Shown here: positions 8,725 through 18,328 of the stretch, piece after piece | Layout: the number at the start of each line of letters is the position of its first letter | How positions within the stretch are numbered: position 1 is the stretch's first letter | Made by a program: the position numbers and the translations under genes | The notes under the pieces: generated by a model | Database searches by the model: none | Told to the model about the DNA's origin: nothing | What the model saw: the letters and a program-made list of their open reading frames with translations, nothing else | Assembly (NCBI RefSeq): GCF_011397115.1 | Contig: NZ_AP022822.1 | Coordinates: 1,161,001 to 1,225,000, forward strand | DNA length: 64,000 bases | From: Enterococcus saigonensis | GTDB lineage: Bacteria > Bacillota > Bacilli > Lactobacillales > Enterococcaceae | Reading direction: 5' to 3'

Positions 8725-9993
8725 ATGAAAACACTTATTACATTTATTATCGTATTTAGTGTAATTGTTATTATACACGAATTTGGTCATTACTTTTTTG
8801 CAAAACGGGCTGGAATTTTAGTTCGAGAGTTTGCAATTGGAATGGGGCCAAAAATTTGGGGACATCAAGGCAAAGATGGCACTACTTTTACCTTAAGAGC
8901 TTTGCCAATTGGTGGTTATGTTCGCATGGCCGGCAATGGCGAAGATGAAGTTGAATTAGCGCCAGGTATGCCAATTGGACTGGTTTTAAATGAAGCGGGA
9001 AAAGTTACTCAGATTAATACCAGTAGTAAGGTGCAATTAGTAAATGCCTTTCCTTTTGAATTGGCTGCGTTTGATTTAGAAGACAAATTATATGTTTCAG
9101 GTTACCAAAATGGTGATGAAAGCCAGTTAGTAACGTATGATGTATTGCATAATGCTACTATTATCGAATCCGATGGTGTAGAAGTGCGGATTGCGCCTCG
9201 AGACGTCCAATTTCAGTCGGCAAAATTATGGCAGCGGATGCTGACAAATTTTGCCGGGCCGATGAATAACTTTTTATTAGCGATTATCCTATTTGTTATT
9301 ATCACCTTTATCCAAGGTGGTGTTGCAATCACCAATACCAATAAATTGGGCATAATTAGTGAAAATTCACCAGCTCAAACGGCTAAATTAAAAGAAGGAG
9401 ATGCGATTCAAAGCATCGATGGTCAAAAAATTTCGTCATGGGATGATTTAACTACTGCCATCACCGGTAGCGAAAAGTCTGTTTTAAATTTTACGGTTAA
9501 AAGAGGAAATGAAACTTTTACGACTCAGGTGAAACCACAAAAAGAAAAAGTAGAGGGACAAGAAGTTGTACGAATCGGGGTACAAGTACCGATGGATACC
9601 AGCTTTTTAGGTAAATTAACAGGGGGAATTAAACAAGCAGCGAATAGTTCTGTCCAATTATTACATGCCTTGGGGAATTTAATTGCTAAGCCAGATATTA
9701 ATAAACTTGGTGGTCCAGTAGCGATGTTTCAAATGTCCTCACAAGCGGCTAAACAAGGGCCGCTAACGGTGATGGTTTTAATGGCGGTTATTTCTATGAA
9801 TCTTGGCGTCATGAATTTATTGCCAATTCCGGCGTTAGATGGTGGGAAAATTGTGTTAAATATTATCGAAGGACTGCGAGGAAAACCATTAAGCCAGGAA
9901 AAAGAAGGGATTTTAACTTTAATCGGTTTTGGCTTTTTATTACTTTTGATGGTTCTTGTAACGTGGAATGATATTCAACGTTGGTTCTTTTAA
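8725..9993 (+). CDS. rseP: Site-2 intramembrane zinc protease RseP (Eep-type)
   Basis: Membrane-embedded metalloprotease of the S2P family. In enterococci the orthologue Eep processes sex-pheromone lipoprotein signal peptides and anti-sigma factors. The 422-residue product has HEFGH zinc ligands at residues 18-22 in the first membrane helix, a PDZ domain at about 190-270 (SPAQTAKLKEGDAIQSIDG) and the C-terminal NLLPIPALDGGK motif that supplies the Asp ligand. An upstream TTG at 8689 is in frame, but ATG 8725 has a GAAGGGA site and gives the family N-terminus. A TGCTAAAAT extended -10 lies at 8648-8656. Confidence 0.95.
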   Translation: MKTLITFIIVFSVIVIIHEFGHYFFAKRAGILVREFAIGMGPKIWGHQGKDGTTFTLRALPIGGYVRMAGNGEDEVELAPGMPIGLVLNEAGKVTQINTSSKVQLVNAFPFELAAFDLEDKLYVSGYQNGDESQLVTYDVLHNATIIESDGVEVRIAPRDVQFQSAKLWQRMLTNFAGPMNNFLLAIILFVIITFIQGGVAITNTNKLGIISENSPAQTAKLKEGDAIQSIDGQKISSWDDLTTAITGSEKSVLNFTVKRGNETFTTQVKPQKEKVEGQEVVRIGVQVPMDTSFLGKLTGGIKQAANSSVQLLHALGNLIAKPDINKLGGPVAMFQMSSQAAKQGPLTVMVLMAVISMNLGVMNLLPIPALDGGKIVLNIIEGLRGKPLSQEKEGILTLIGFGFLLLLMVLVTWNDIQRWFF

Positions 9994-10032
9994 AAAAGCG
10001 CCCAAACAGTTTTAAATTGTTTGGCGTTTTTT
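9993..10032 (+). terminator. rseP terminator
   Basis: GCCCAAACA pairs with TGTTTGGC, flanked by an A run and a T run. It separates rseP from polC; no proS gene lies between them. Confidence 0.7.
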
Positions 10033-10104
10033 ACTTCGTGCATTAATTTTGAATTTGGCTTATACTATTTCAGGTATCTTTGAGAAAAGAAGGGAGAAGA
10101 TTTT

Positions 10105-13100
10105 TTGGCAAATGGAAATGAACGTTTTGCAATTTTATTAGAGCAAATCGATTTGGCACCAGAGCAAAGGCAGCATCCCTTATTAAAAGATGGCGAAATT
10201 ACGGAGGTTATTGTTCACCGTAAGTCTCGCATTTGGGAATTTACTTTATCGTTAACAGAGCTCTTACCAGCTACGTTATATCAAAATATTTGGCAAAAGT
10301 TGCAATTGGCCTTTAATGAAATCGCAGCTGTTAAGTTGCATATTAAAATTGAAAATGCTGCATTGGATGAAAACTTATTACAAGATTATTGGCCTTTAGC
10401 TATGCAACAAAATTGTGCTACTAAAGCAGTGGAACAAGCAGTAAAAGGTCAAATGCCTTTTAAAGAAAATAATAAAATTATTTTACCCGTGGTTAATGAG
10501 GCAGTAATTTCTTATTTGGCAAGTGATTATTTGCCAAAAATGGAATTGAGTTATCAAAATTTCGGTTTCCCCAAATTCCGAATTGAACCTCGTTTTGATG
10601 AGGTAAAAGGGGCGCAAGCCATGCAAGAAATGGTGCAAAAACAAGAGGAACAACATGCCCAATTTATGCAGCAGGCCCAAGAAAATATGGCAATGCATGT
10701 GCAAAAGAAAAAACAAGAGAAAAATCCGTCCATCGGTCCACTCGTTTTAGGACGTAATATCCCAAGTGATGAACCGATTACTCCGATGGTTAACATTATT
10801 GAAGAAGAACGACGGGTTACTTTTGAAGGATTTGTTTTTGATGCAGAAGTCCGAGAACTACGTACCAAACGCAAATTATTGACGTTAAAAGTAACAGATT
10901 ATACTTCATCTTTTATTGTAAAAAAATTCTCCAATGGTGAAAAAGACGAACAGATATTTGAAGCGTTAACAAAAGGTAAATGGTTAAAGATTAGAGGGAG
11001 TATTCAAGAAGACACTTTCCAAAGAGATTTAGTTATGATTGCGCAAGATATTGCAGAGGTAAAACACGAACCGCGTAAAGATTATGCTCCAGAAGATGAA
11101 AAACGTGTTGAACTCCACTTACATTCCAATATGAGTACGATGGATGCCACAAATAGTATTTCTGATTTAGTTGCGCAAGCAGGCAAATGGGGACATCGCG
11201 GGATTGCAATTACCGACCATGGTGGTGCGCAAGGGTTTCCAGATGCTTACCATGCAGGAGAAAAAGCGGGAGTGAAAGTTTTATATGGTGTAGAAGCATA
11301 TGTGGTGGACGATGGAGTACCGGTTGCTTACAATCCTGCTCATGTTTCTTTAACCGATGCAACATATGTTGTTTTTGACGTTGAAACGACCGGTTTATCA
11401 GCAGTCTATGATACCATTATTGAATTAGCCGCAGTAAAGATGCATAAAGGAAATGTCATTGCCACATTTGACGAATTCATCGATCCAGGCCATCCGTTAT
11501 CTAAAACAACAGTCGACTTGACAGGTATCACAGATGAAATGGTTCGTGGTTCCAAACCAGAAAAAGAAGTCATGGCACTTTTTACTGAATTTGCAAAAGG
11601 CAGTGTGTTAGTTGCGCACAACGCTTCTTTTGATATGGGCTTTATTAATACAACTTATAAACGTTTACAAATGCCAGAAGCTGTTAACCCAGTTATTGAT
11701 ACGTTGGAATTGGCACGCTATTTGTATCCGGAGTTTAAACGTTTTGGTTTAGGCGTCTTAACAAAAAAATTTGGTGTTGGTTTAGAACAACATCACCGAG
11801 CGATTTATGACTCAGAAGCGACAGGACATTTGGCTTGGATTTTTGTCAAAGAGGCGATTGAAAAACATGATATGCATTATCACGAAGATTTAAATCGACA
11901 CGTAGGTGGAGAGAATTCATTTAAAGCAGCCAGACCTTTTCATGCAACGCTCTTAGCACAAACTCAAGCTGGATTGAAAAACCTCTTTAAATTAATTTCA
12001 ATGGGAAATGTGAAGTATTTTCATGGGGGGGTTCCAAGAATTCCACGTTCAGAAATATCGAAACTACGCGAGGGTTTGTTATTAGGAACAGCTTGTGATA
12101 AAGGCGAAGTATTTGTTGCCATGATGCAAAAAGGCGTCGATGAGGCAAAAGAAAGAGCGAAGTTTTACGATTACATTGAAGTAATGCCAAAAGCGGTTTA
12201 CGCGCCGTTGATTGAACAAGAATTGGTAAAAAATGAAGGAGATTTAGAAGAAATCATCCGTAATTTAGTAGCTATTGGCCACGAATTGGAAAAGCCAGTT
12301 GTTGCAACAGGTAATGTTCATTATTTAAATGAAGAAGATGGGATTTATCGCAAAATTTTGATCAACTCCCAAGGTGGTGCCAATCCGTTAAACCGCCACA
12401 GTTTGCCAGATGTTCATTTTAGAACAACTGATGAAATGCTGACCGCATTTCAGTTTTTAGGTTCAGAAACTGCCAAAGAAATTGTGGTGGAAAATCCCAA
12501 CAAATTATTAGATTCTTGTGAAAAAGTAATTCCTGTCAAAGATAAACTTTACACACCAAAAATTCCAGGTTCAGAAGATGAAATTACCAATTTAAGTTAT
12601 AATCGTGCCAAAGAATTGTATGGCGATCCTTTACCTGATATCGTTGAAAAACGACTAGAAAAAGAATTAAAGTCAATTATCGGGAATGGTTTTTCCGTAA
12701 TTTATTTAATTTCACAAAAATTAGTGCATAAAAGTAATGAAGATGGGTATCTAGTTGGTTCCAGAGGATCGGTTGGTTCTAGTTTCGTTGCTACCATGAC
12801 GGGGATTACAGAAGTAAATCCTTTGGCTCCACATTATTATTGTCCAAATTGTCAATACTCAGAGTTTTATGAAGATGGTTCTTATGGATCTGGTTTTGAT
12901 ATGCCGGAAAAAGCTTGTCCTAAATGTGGGACACGCTTAAATAAAGATGGTCATGATATTCCATTTGAAACTTTCTTAGGGTTTAAAGGCGATAAAGTTC
13001 CCGATATAGATTTAAATTTTTCAGGCGAATATCAACCAGAAGCCCATAACTATACGAAAGTTTTGTTTGGAGAAGATTATGTTTATCGTGCTGGGACAAT

Positions 13101-14454
13101 CGGTACAGTGGCTGATAAAACAGCTTATGGTTTTGTGAAAGGATATGAACGCGATCATAATATGCAGTTGCGGGCAGCTGAAATTGATCGGCTAGCACAA
13201 GGCGCGACAGGTGTGAAGCGAACAACAGGTCAGCATCCAGGAGGGATTATTGTAATCCCTGATTATATGGATGTTTATGATTTTACACCAATTCAATATC
13301 CCGCAGATGATCTGGGAGCCGAGTGGAAGACGACACACTTTGATTTCCATTCTATTCACGACAATATTTTAAAGCTTGATATTTTAGGACATGATGATCC
13401 TACTGTTATTCGAATGCTTCAAGATTTATCAGGAATTGATCCTAAAACAATTCCGACAGATGATCCTAATGTAATGCGGATTTTTGATGGGCCTGAAGTT
13501 TTGAATGTGACGGAAGAACAAATTTTTTCAAGAACAGGGACACTCGGTATTCCAGAATTTGGAACACGTTTTGTCCGAGGAATGTTAGAAGAAACTCATC
13601 CGGCTACCTTTGCTGAATTATTACAAATTTCTGGTTTATCTCATGGGACAGATGTTTGGTTAGGAAATGCCGAAGAACTGATTCGTCAAGGACAAGCAAC
13701 TTTAGCAGAAGTAATCGGATGTCGTGATGATATTATGGTTTATCTGATGCACGCAGGTTTAGAAAGTGGCATGGCATTTAAAATTATGGAGACTGTTCGT
13801 AAAGGACAATGGAATAAAATTCCTGATGACTTGCGGGAGACATATCTTGCTGCCATGCGCGAAAATAATGTGCCAGATTGGTATATTGACTCGTGTTCAA
13901 AGATTAAATATATGTTCCCAAAAGCTCACGCAGCAGCCTATGTATTGATGGCATTGCGGGTTGCTTACTTTAAGGTTTATTATCCAATTTTATATTACTG
14001 TGCTTATTTTTCTGTACGTGCAGATGATTTTGACTTAGTCTCGATGACCCGGGGTAAAGATGCTGTTAAGGATCGAATGAAAGAAATCACAGACAAAGGG
14101 ATGGAAGCTTCCACTAAAGAAAAGAATTTGTTGACTGTTCTGGAGTTGGCTAACGAAATGTTAGAGCGTGGGTTGGAATTTGGGATGATTGATTTGTATA
14201 AATCAGATGCTGTCAATTTTGTGATAGAAGATAACAAATTAATTGCACCATTTCGCGCTGTACCTAGTTTAGGTGTCAATGTAGCCAAACAAATCGTGGA
14301 AGCTAGAAAAGATGGTCCTTTTCTTTCTAAAGAAGATTTAGCCAATCGAGGGAAAGTATCTAAGACATTGATTGAGTATATGTCTGAAAATGGTGTTTTA
14401 AAAGATTTACCAGATGAAAATCAATTGTCCTTATTTGATTCCATGTTTGATTAA
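10105..14454 (+). CDS. polC: DNA polymerase III alpha subunit, PolC type
   Basis: Replicative polymerase of low-GC Gram-positive bacteria, with proofreading in the same chain. Its 1449 residues are the usual length. Order of domains: N-terminal domain and OB fold (about 1-330); PHP domain starting VELHLHSNMSTMDA (about 332); an inserted DnaQ-like 3'-5' exonuclease beginning YVVFDVETTGLS (about 420) with a later HHRAIYDSEAT segment; a zinc module CPNCQY...CPKCG (about 912-950); the palm with DIDLNFSGE (about 970-978); and the C-terminal helix-hairpin-helix region. The start is TTG at 10105 with AGGGAGA upstream. This PolC form is a strong Firmicutes marker. Confidence 0.97.
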   Translation: MANGNERFAILLEQIDLAPEQRQHPLLKDGEITEVIVHRKSRIWEFTLSLTELLPATLYQNIWQKLQLAFNEIAAVKLHIKIENAALDENLLQDYWPLAMQQNCATKAVEQAVKGQMPFKENNKIILPVVNEAVISYLASDYLPKMELSYQNFGFPKFRIEPRFDEVKGAQAMQEMVQKQEEQHAQFMQQAQENMAMHVQKKKQEKNPSIGPLVLGRNIPSDEPITPMVNIIEEERRVTFEGFVFDAEVRELRTKRKLLTLKVTDYTSSFIVKKFSNGEKDEQIFEALTKGKWLKIRGSIQEDTFQRDLVMIAQDIAEVKHEPRKDYAPEDEKRVELHLHSNMSTMDATNSISDLVAQAGKWGHRGIAITDHGGAQGFPDAYHAGEKAGVKVLYGVEAYVVDDGVPVAYNPAHVSLTDATYVVFDVETTGLSAVYDTIIELAAVKMHKGNVIATFDEFIDPGHPLSKTTVDLTGITDEMVRGSKPEKEVMALFTEFAKGSVLVAHNASFDMGFINTTYKRLQMPEAVNPVIDTLELARYLYPEFKRFGLGVLTKKFGVGLEQHHRAIYDSEATGHLAWIFVKEAIEKHDMHYHEDLNRHVGGENSFKAARPFHATLLAQTQAGLKNLFKLISMGNVKYFHGGVPRIPRSEISKLREGLLLGTACDKGEVFVAMMQKGVDEAKERAKFYDYIEVMPKAVYAPLIEQELVKNEGDLEEIIRNLVAIGHELEKPVVATGNVHYLNEEDGIYRKILINSQGGANPLNRHSLPDVHFRTTDEMLTAFQFLGSETAKEIVVENPNKLLDSCEKVIPVKDKLYTPKIPGSEDEITNLSYNRAKELYGDPLPDIVEKRLEKELKSIIGNGFSVIYLISQKLVHKSNEDGYLVGSRGSVGSSFVATMTGITEVNPLAPHYYCPNCQYSEFYEDGSYGSGFDMPEKACPKCGTRLNKDGHDIPFETFLGFKGDKVPDIDLNFSGEYQPEAHNYTKVLFGEDYVYRAGTIGTVADKTAYGFVKGYERDHNMQLRAAEIDRLAQGATGVKRTTGQHPGGIIVIPDYMDVYDFTPIQYPADDLGAEWKTTHFDFHSIHDNILKLDILGHDDPTVIRMLQDLSGIDPKTIPTDDPNVMRIFDGPEVLNVTEEQIFSRTGTLGIPEFGTRFVRGMLEETHPATFAELLQISGLSHGTDVWLGNAEELIRQGQATLAEVIGCRDDIMVYLMHAGLESGMAFKIMETVRKGQWNKIPDDLRETYLAAMRENNVPDWYIDSCSKIKYMFPKAHAAAYVLMALRVAYFKVYYPILYYCAYFSVRADDFDLVSMTRGKDAVKDRMKEITDKGMEASTKEKNLLTVLELANEMLERGLEFGMIDLYKSDAVNFVIEDNKLIAPFRAVPSLGVNVAKQIVEARKDGPFLSKEDLANRGKVSKTLIEYMSENGVLKDLPDENQLSLFDSMFD

Positions 14455-14455
14455 A

Positions 14456-14500
14456 TAAAAACTGAACCAAAAGTTAAGCGACTTTTGGTTCAGTTTTTTT
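14456..14500 (+). terminator. polC terminator
   Basis: AACTGAACCAAAAG pairs with CTTTTGGTTCAGTT, a 14-bp stem followed by seven T. Confidence 0.9.
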
Positions 14501-14601
14501 ATCCAACAAATGGGAAAAATTTATTACCTAAAGTAGTTTTTACTAGCCATTTGCTGGAAATTTTAAACATTATGTGTTCGTCTTGTTATAGTTCTTTTGG
14601 A

Positions 14602-14630
14602 TTGGATTATTTAACGATTAAAACTATCAT
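14602..14630 (+). promoter_or_regulatory. Promoter of the first lacR-like gene
   Basis: TTGGAT (14602-14607) and TATCAT (14625-14630) are spaced by 17 bases, ahead of the first DeoR-family regulator. Confidence 0.45.
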
Positions 14631-14692
14631 TATCAATTAAAATAGCGTAATATTATTTAAAAGCAGTAAGGTTGAATGAAAGGGGATTGCAG

Positions 14693-15445
14693 ATGTTAAA
14701 AGAAGAACGTTTTAATGCAATCGTATCATTAGTTGATGAGAAGGGGACTATTCGAGTAGCGGATATTGTTGAACGCTTGAATGTCTCAGATATGACGGTG
14801 CGGCGGGACTTAACTGAACTAGAAGAGCAAGGGCGTTTAAAACGTGTTCATGGTGGCGCTAAGACAGTTCACACTTATCGGCAAGAAGAATTATCCCATT
14901 CGGACAAACAAATTATTAATATGACTGAAAAAAAGACCATTGCACAAAAGGCATTGGAATTAATTAAAGAAGATGAAACAATTTTTTTGGGTCCGGGAAC
15001 TACGATTGAAGTATTGGCACAGTTAATTCATCATAATTCACTGCGAGTAGTGACAAACTGTCTTCCAGTTTTTGAAACACTTAGCAAAAAACAAGGAAAC
15101 GTAAAAGTCTATTTAATTGGTGGGGAAATGCGAATGCGTACCCGATCATTTTTTGGGGAGATTGCTAACATAGCTTTAGCTGACATGCATTTTCATAAAA
15201 GTTTTTTTAGTTGTAATGCGTTAAAAGACGATAAAATCATGACAGCGACAATTGAAGAGGGACAGACACAATTAATTGCATTACAAAATTCTTTTGCCCG
15301 CTATTTATTAATGGATACTTCTAAAATTGATAAGGAAGATTTTTATACATTTTATCGTCTAAAAGATGTCACAGCACTAGTAACAAATGAAGATGAATAC
15401 AATAGTACACAGTTATTAGAAGATAAAGTTTCTGTTATTAAATAA
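14693..15445 (+). CDS. lacR: DeoR-family lactose/tagatose repressor, first copy
   Basis: Transcription repressor of the LacR type, which in related bacteria responds to tagatose-6-phosphate and controls the tagatose pathway. The 250-residue product has the DeoR helix-turn-helix VADIVERLNVSDMTVRRDL (about 20-38), an HGGAK linker (57-61) and a sugar-phosphate-binding DeoRC domain with FLGPGTTIE (about 99-107) and the LacR-like SCNALKDDKIMTATIEEG. An in-frame TTG lies at 14672, but ATG 14693 has AAAGGGG seven bases upstream. A terminator separates it from a paralogue directly downstream. Confidence 0.85.
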   Translation: MLKEERFNAIVSLVDEKGTIRVADIVERLNVSDMTVRRDLTELEEQGRLKRVHGGAKTVHTYRQEELSHSDKQIINMTEKKTIAQKALELIKEDETIFLGPGTTIEVLAQLIHHNSLRVVTNCLPVFETLSKKQGNVKVYLIGGEMRMRTRSFFGEIANIALADMHFHKSFFSCNALKDDKIMTATIEEGQTQLIALQNSFARYLLMDTSKIDKEDFYTFYRLKDVTALVTNEDEYNSTQLLEDKVSVIK

Positions 15446-15452
15446 TTATATT

Positions 15453-15494
15453 AAAAAAACAAACACTTTTTAATAAAAATGTTTGTTTTTTTTG
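15453..15494 (+). terminator. Terminator after the first lacR-like gene
   Basis: AAACAAACA pairs with TGTTTGTTT and is followed by a T run. It isolates the first regulator gene from the lac operon. Confidence 0.65.
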
Positions 15495-15563
15495 TTTTTG
15501 TTCAAAAAAAACTACTTTAAAAATAAAAACACAAATAATGAAACAATATTTTTCCGTAAAGTG

Positions 15564-15592
15564 TTGATTAATGTTTGTAAATGTTTTATTAT
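15564..15592 (+). promoter_or_regulatory. lac operon promoter with TGTTTG-type repeats
   Basis: TTGATT (15564-15569) and TATTAT (15587-15592) have 17-base spacing. The spacer holds AATGTTTGTAAATGTTTTAT, two TGTTT-containing repeats resembling the short direct repeats bound by DeoR-family repressors. Assignment as a LacR operator is inferred. Confidence 0.45.
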
Positions 15593-15611
15593 AACGTAGA
15601 GAGGTGATGAG

Positions 15612-16370
15612 ATGCTAAAAACAAAACGTCAACAAGCGATTATTGAATTGTGCGAACAACATGACGTAGTGACGGTAAAGTTTATTCAAGAACAATTAAA
15701 AGTTTCTGATATGACCATTCGTCGTGATTTAGACGAATTAGCTTCTCAAAACCTGTTGATTCGTGTTCATGGTGGTGCGAAAAGTCTTAATTTTGAAAAA
15801 AAACGCCCAATGGAATTATCTCATGGTGAAAAAAAACAGCTACATAGTCATGAAAAAGAATATATTGCACAAAAAGCAGCAACAGCTATCCAAGAAAATG
15901 ACACCATTTTTCTTGGCCCAGGAACAACAATTGAGTTAATGACAAAATATTTGCCAGACAAACACTTACGGATTATTACGAATAGTCTACCCGTTTTCAA
16001 TTTATTAGCGTCAAAAGAGAGATATGATTTGTATTTAATCGGGGGGGCGTATCGAAAGATTACTGGTGCTTTTGTGGGTTCTATTGCTAATGAAACGATT
16101 CAAAAATTAAGCATTGAAAAAGCCTTTGTCGGAGTGAATGGTATTACAGAAGAATATGTCTCAACTTTTAGTATTGAAGAGGGGAAATTTCAACAGTTGG
16201 TTTTAGATAAAGCACAACAAAAATTTCTGGTTGCGGATGCCAATAAGTTCAATCACAGTGATTTCTACAATTTTTATAACTTGAAGGAAGTTAATGCTTT
16301 ATATACAGATCATACTATTAGTATGAGTGTAAAAAGCCATTATGAACAATATACAAATATTATTCATTAG
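15612..16370 (+). CDS. lacR: DeoR-family lactose/tagatose repressor, second copy
   Basis: A 252-residue paralogue of the preceding regulator, with the same architecture: helix-turn-helix VKFIQEQLKVSDMTIRRDL (about 20-38), HGGAK, and a DeoRC domain with FLGPGTTIE (about 100-108) and GVNGITEEYVSTFSIEEG. ATG 15612 follows GAGAGGTGATG. lacA starts ten bases after its stop, so this copy heads the lacABCD transcript and is probably its autoregulated local repressor. The first copy may have diverged to a different inducer or target. Confidence 0.86.
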   Translation: MLKTKRQQAIIELCEQHDVVTVKFIQEQLKVSDMTIRRDLDELASQNLLIRVHGGAKSLNFEKKRPMELSHGEKKQLHSHEKEYIAQKAATAIQENDTIFLGPGTTIELMTKYLPDKHLRIITNSLPVFNLLASKERYDLYLIGGAYRKITGAFVGSIANETIQKLSIEKAFVGVNGITEEYVSTFSIEEGKFQQLVLDKAQQKFLVADANKFNHSDFYNFYNLKEVNALYTDHTISMSVKSHYEQYTNIIH

Positions 16371-16380
16371 GAGGAAAAGT

Positions 16381-16809
16381 ATGCGTGTTGTAATTGGTTC
16401 AGATGCACAAGGAATGAATTTAAAAGAAACTATTAAAGAATATTTAGTAGCAGCAGGATTTGAGGTTGTTGATAAAACACCAACGCCCGCGGTAGATTTT
16501 GTTGATTCAACATTAGCCATCGCAAAAGAGATTAAAGAAAATGAAGGTGCAATGGGAATTGCCTTTGATGGCTATGGTGCAGGTAGTTTTATGGTAGCAA
16601 CCAAAGTGAAAGGCATGGTCGCAGCAGAAGTTTCTGATGAACGATCTGCTTACATGACACGAGAACATAATAATGCACGGATGATTACGATCGGTTCTGA
16701 AATAGTAGGAGAAGGATTGGCTAAAAATATTGTCAAGGAATTTTTAGCAGCCCGTTATGATGGCGGGCGCCATCAAATTCGGGTCGACATGCTAAATAAA
16801 ATGGCATAA
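16381..16809 (+). CDS. lacA: Galactose-6-phosphate isomerase subunit LacA
   Basis: With LacB, converts galactose-6-phosphate to tagatose-6-phosphate. At 142 residues it has the typical LacA length. It belongs to the RpiB/LacAB fold, with N-terminal VVIGSDAQGMNLKE, an FDGYGAGSF loop (about residues 63-71) and a SDERSAYMTREHNNARM segment (about 84-100). An in-frame ATG at 16342 lies within lacR; ATG 16381 has AGGAGG and gives the family N-terminus. lacB follows 15 bases later. Confidence 0.95.
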   Translation: MRVVIGSDAQGMNLKETIKEYLVAAGFEVVDKTPTPAVDFVDSTLAIAKEIKENEGAMGIAFDGYGAGSFMVATKVKGMVAAEVSDERSAYMTREHNNARMITIGSEIVGEGLAKNIVKEFLAARYDGGRHQIRVDMLNKMA

Positions 16810-16824
16810 TGAGGAGGCTGAAAC

Positions 16825-17340
16825 ATGAAAATTGCAATTGGTTGTGATCATATTGTGACAGATACAAAAATCGCAGTTTCTGATTTTTTGAAAAGTAAAG
16901 GTTATGAAGTAATTGATTGTGGAACGTATGACTTTACCCGCACACACTACCCTATTTATGGTAAGCGCGTGGGGGAGGCTGTAGCTAGTGGTGCTGCAGA
17001 TTTGGGTGTAACAATTTGTGGAACAGGTGTTGGGATTACCAACTCGGTAAATAAAGTACCTGGTATTCGAGCTGCATTAGTGCGGGATATGACGACGGCA
17101 ATTTATTCCAAAGAAGAATTAAACGCAAACGTGATTGGCTTTGGAGGAAAGATTACCGGAGAATTTTTAATCAACGATATTATTGAGGCTTTCATCAAAG
17201 CTGAATATAAAGAAACGCCAGAAAACCAAGCATTAATTGAAAAAATCAATGCAGTTGAAGGACCAAAACCAGAACAAGCTGATTCTCATTACTTTGATGA
17301 ATTTTTAGCAAAATGGGACCGTGGCGAGTATCACGATTAA
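16825..17340 (+). CDS. lacB: Galactose-6-phosphate isomerase subunit LacB
   Basis: Partner subunit of LacA in the heteromeric galactose-6-phosphate isomerase. Its 171 residues match the family. The RpiB-like fold is visible in MKIAIGCDHIVTDTK (1-15), the CGTGVGITNSVNK anion loop (about 65-77) and RAALVRDMTTAIYSKEELNANVIGFGGK in part (about 82-109). A GAGGAGG site precedes the ATG. It lies in an uninterrupted lacR-lacA-lacB-lacC-lacD order. Confidence 0.95.
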   Translation: MKIAIGCDHIVTDTKIAVSDFLKSKGYEVIDCGTYDFTRTHYPIYGKRVGEAVASGAADLGVTICGTGVGITNSVNKVPGIRAALVRDMTTAIYSKEELNANVIGFGGKITGEFLINDIIEAFIKAEYKETPENQALIEKINAVEGPKPEQADSHYFDEFLAKWDRGEYHD

Positions 17341-17371
17341 TGCTTGATTAAAAATAAGTGGAGGAATAGCT

Positions 17372-18304
17372 ATGATTGTAACGATTACGATGAACCCGTC
17401 GATTGATATTTCATATCCCCTAGATACTTTTAAACTTGATACAGTCAATCGCGTAACGAACGTAAAGAAGACGGCGGGCGGTAAAGGACTGAATGTAACA
17501 CGTGTTTTAAAACAGTTAGATGACGAAGTAATTGCTAGTGGTTTATTGGGTGGATTTTTGGGCGAAAGTATTAAAAAAGATTTGGATGAAGCAAATATTG
17601 CGCATTCATTTAGCCAAATTAGTGGTGAAACTAGAAACTGTATTGCAGTTTTGCATGAAGGGATGCAAACAGAAATTCTGGAAAGCGGACCAGTGATTTC
17701 AGTAACAGAAGCAGAAGATTTTTTAAATCATTTTACTAAGTTGGTGGAAAAAGCAAGGATCTTGTCTTTTTCAGGGAGTTTGCCAGCTGGGTTGCCAAAG
17801 GATTTTTATGCCCAAATGATTGCTATTTGTAACAAAAATAACAAGCCGGTCATCTTAGATTGTTCAGGTGAGTCATTAAAATTAGTTTTAGAAAGTAAAG
17901 CAAAACCATTGTTAATTAAGCCAAACACGGAAGAATTAGCTGATTTATTAGGTAAAGATGTTAGTGAAGATATTCATATCTTAAAAGAAACACTGAATGA
18001 TTCGTTATTTGCTGGAATTGAATGGATTGTTGTGTCAATGGGGGCAAAAGGTGCATTTGCTAAACATCAGGATAAATTTTATCACGTCGAAATTCCCAAA
18101 ATTGATGTCATCAATCCGGTAGGTTCAGGCGATTCGACAGTTGCTGGTTTAACATCAGCGATAAATAACGGTGATTCAGATAGTGATGTCTTGAAAAAAG
18201 CCAATGTTTTGGGTATGCTTAATGCGCAAGAAGCTGTAACTGGACACGTTAATTTGGATAATTATCAAAAATTATTCGCTCAAATAAAAGTGTCTTTAGT
18301 ATAG
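17372..18304 (+). CDS. lacC: Tagatose-6-phosphate kinase
   Basis: Phosphorylates tagatose-6-phosphate to tagatose-1,6-bisphosphate with ATP. The 310-residue PfkB-family product has an N-terminal TMNPSIDISYPL, the KKTAGGKGLNVTRVL substrate and dimer region (about 33-47) and the C-terminal PfkB signature NPVGSGDSTVAGL (about residues 249-261), whose GSGD Asp is the catalytic base. The ATG has GTGGAGG upstream. The close homologue 1-phosphofructokinase is excluded mainly by gene context. Confidence 0.93.
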   Translation: MIVTITMNPSIDISYPLDTFKLDTVNRVTNVKKTAGGKGLNVTRVLKQLDDEVIASGLLGGFLGESIKKDLDEANIAHSFSQISGETRNCIAVLHEGMQTEILESGPVISVTEAEDFLNHFTKLVEKARILSFSGSLPAGLPKDFYAQMIAICNKNNKPVILDCSGESLKLVLESKAKPLLIKPNTEELADLLGKDVSEDIHILKETLNDSLFAGIEWIVVSMGAKGAFAKHQDKFYHVEIPKIDVINPVGSGDSTVAGLTSAINNGDSDSDVLKKANVLGMLNAQEAVTGHVNLDNYQKLFAQIKVSLV

Positions 18305-18328
18305 AAAAATTTTAGGAGGAATATACAA

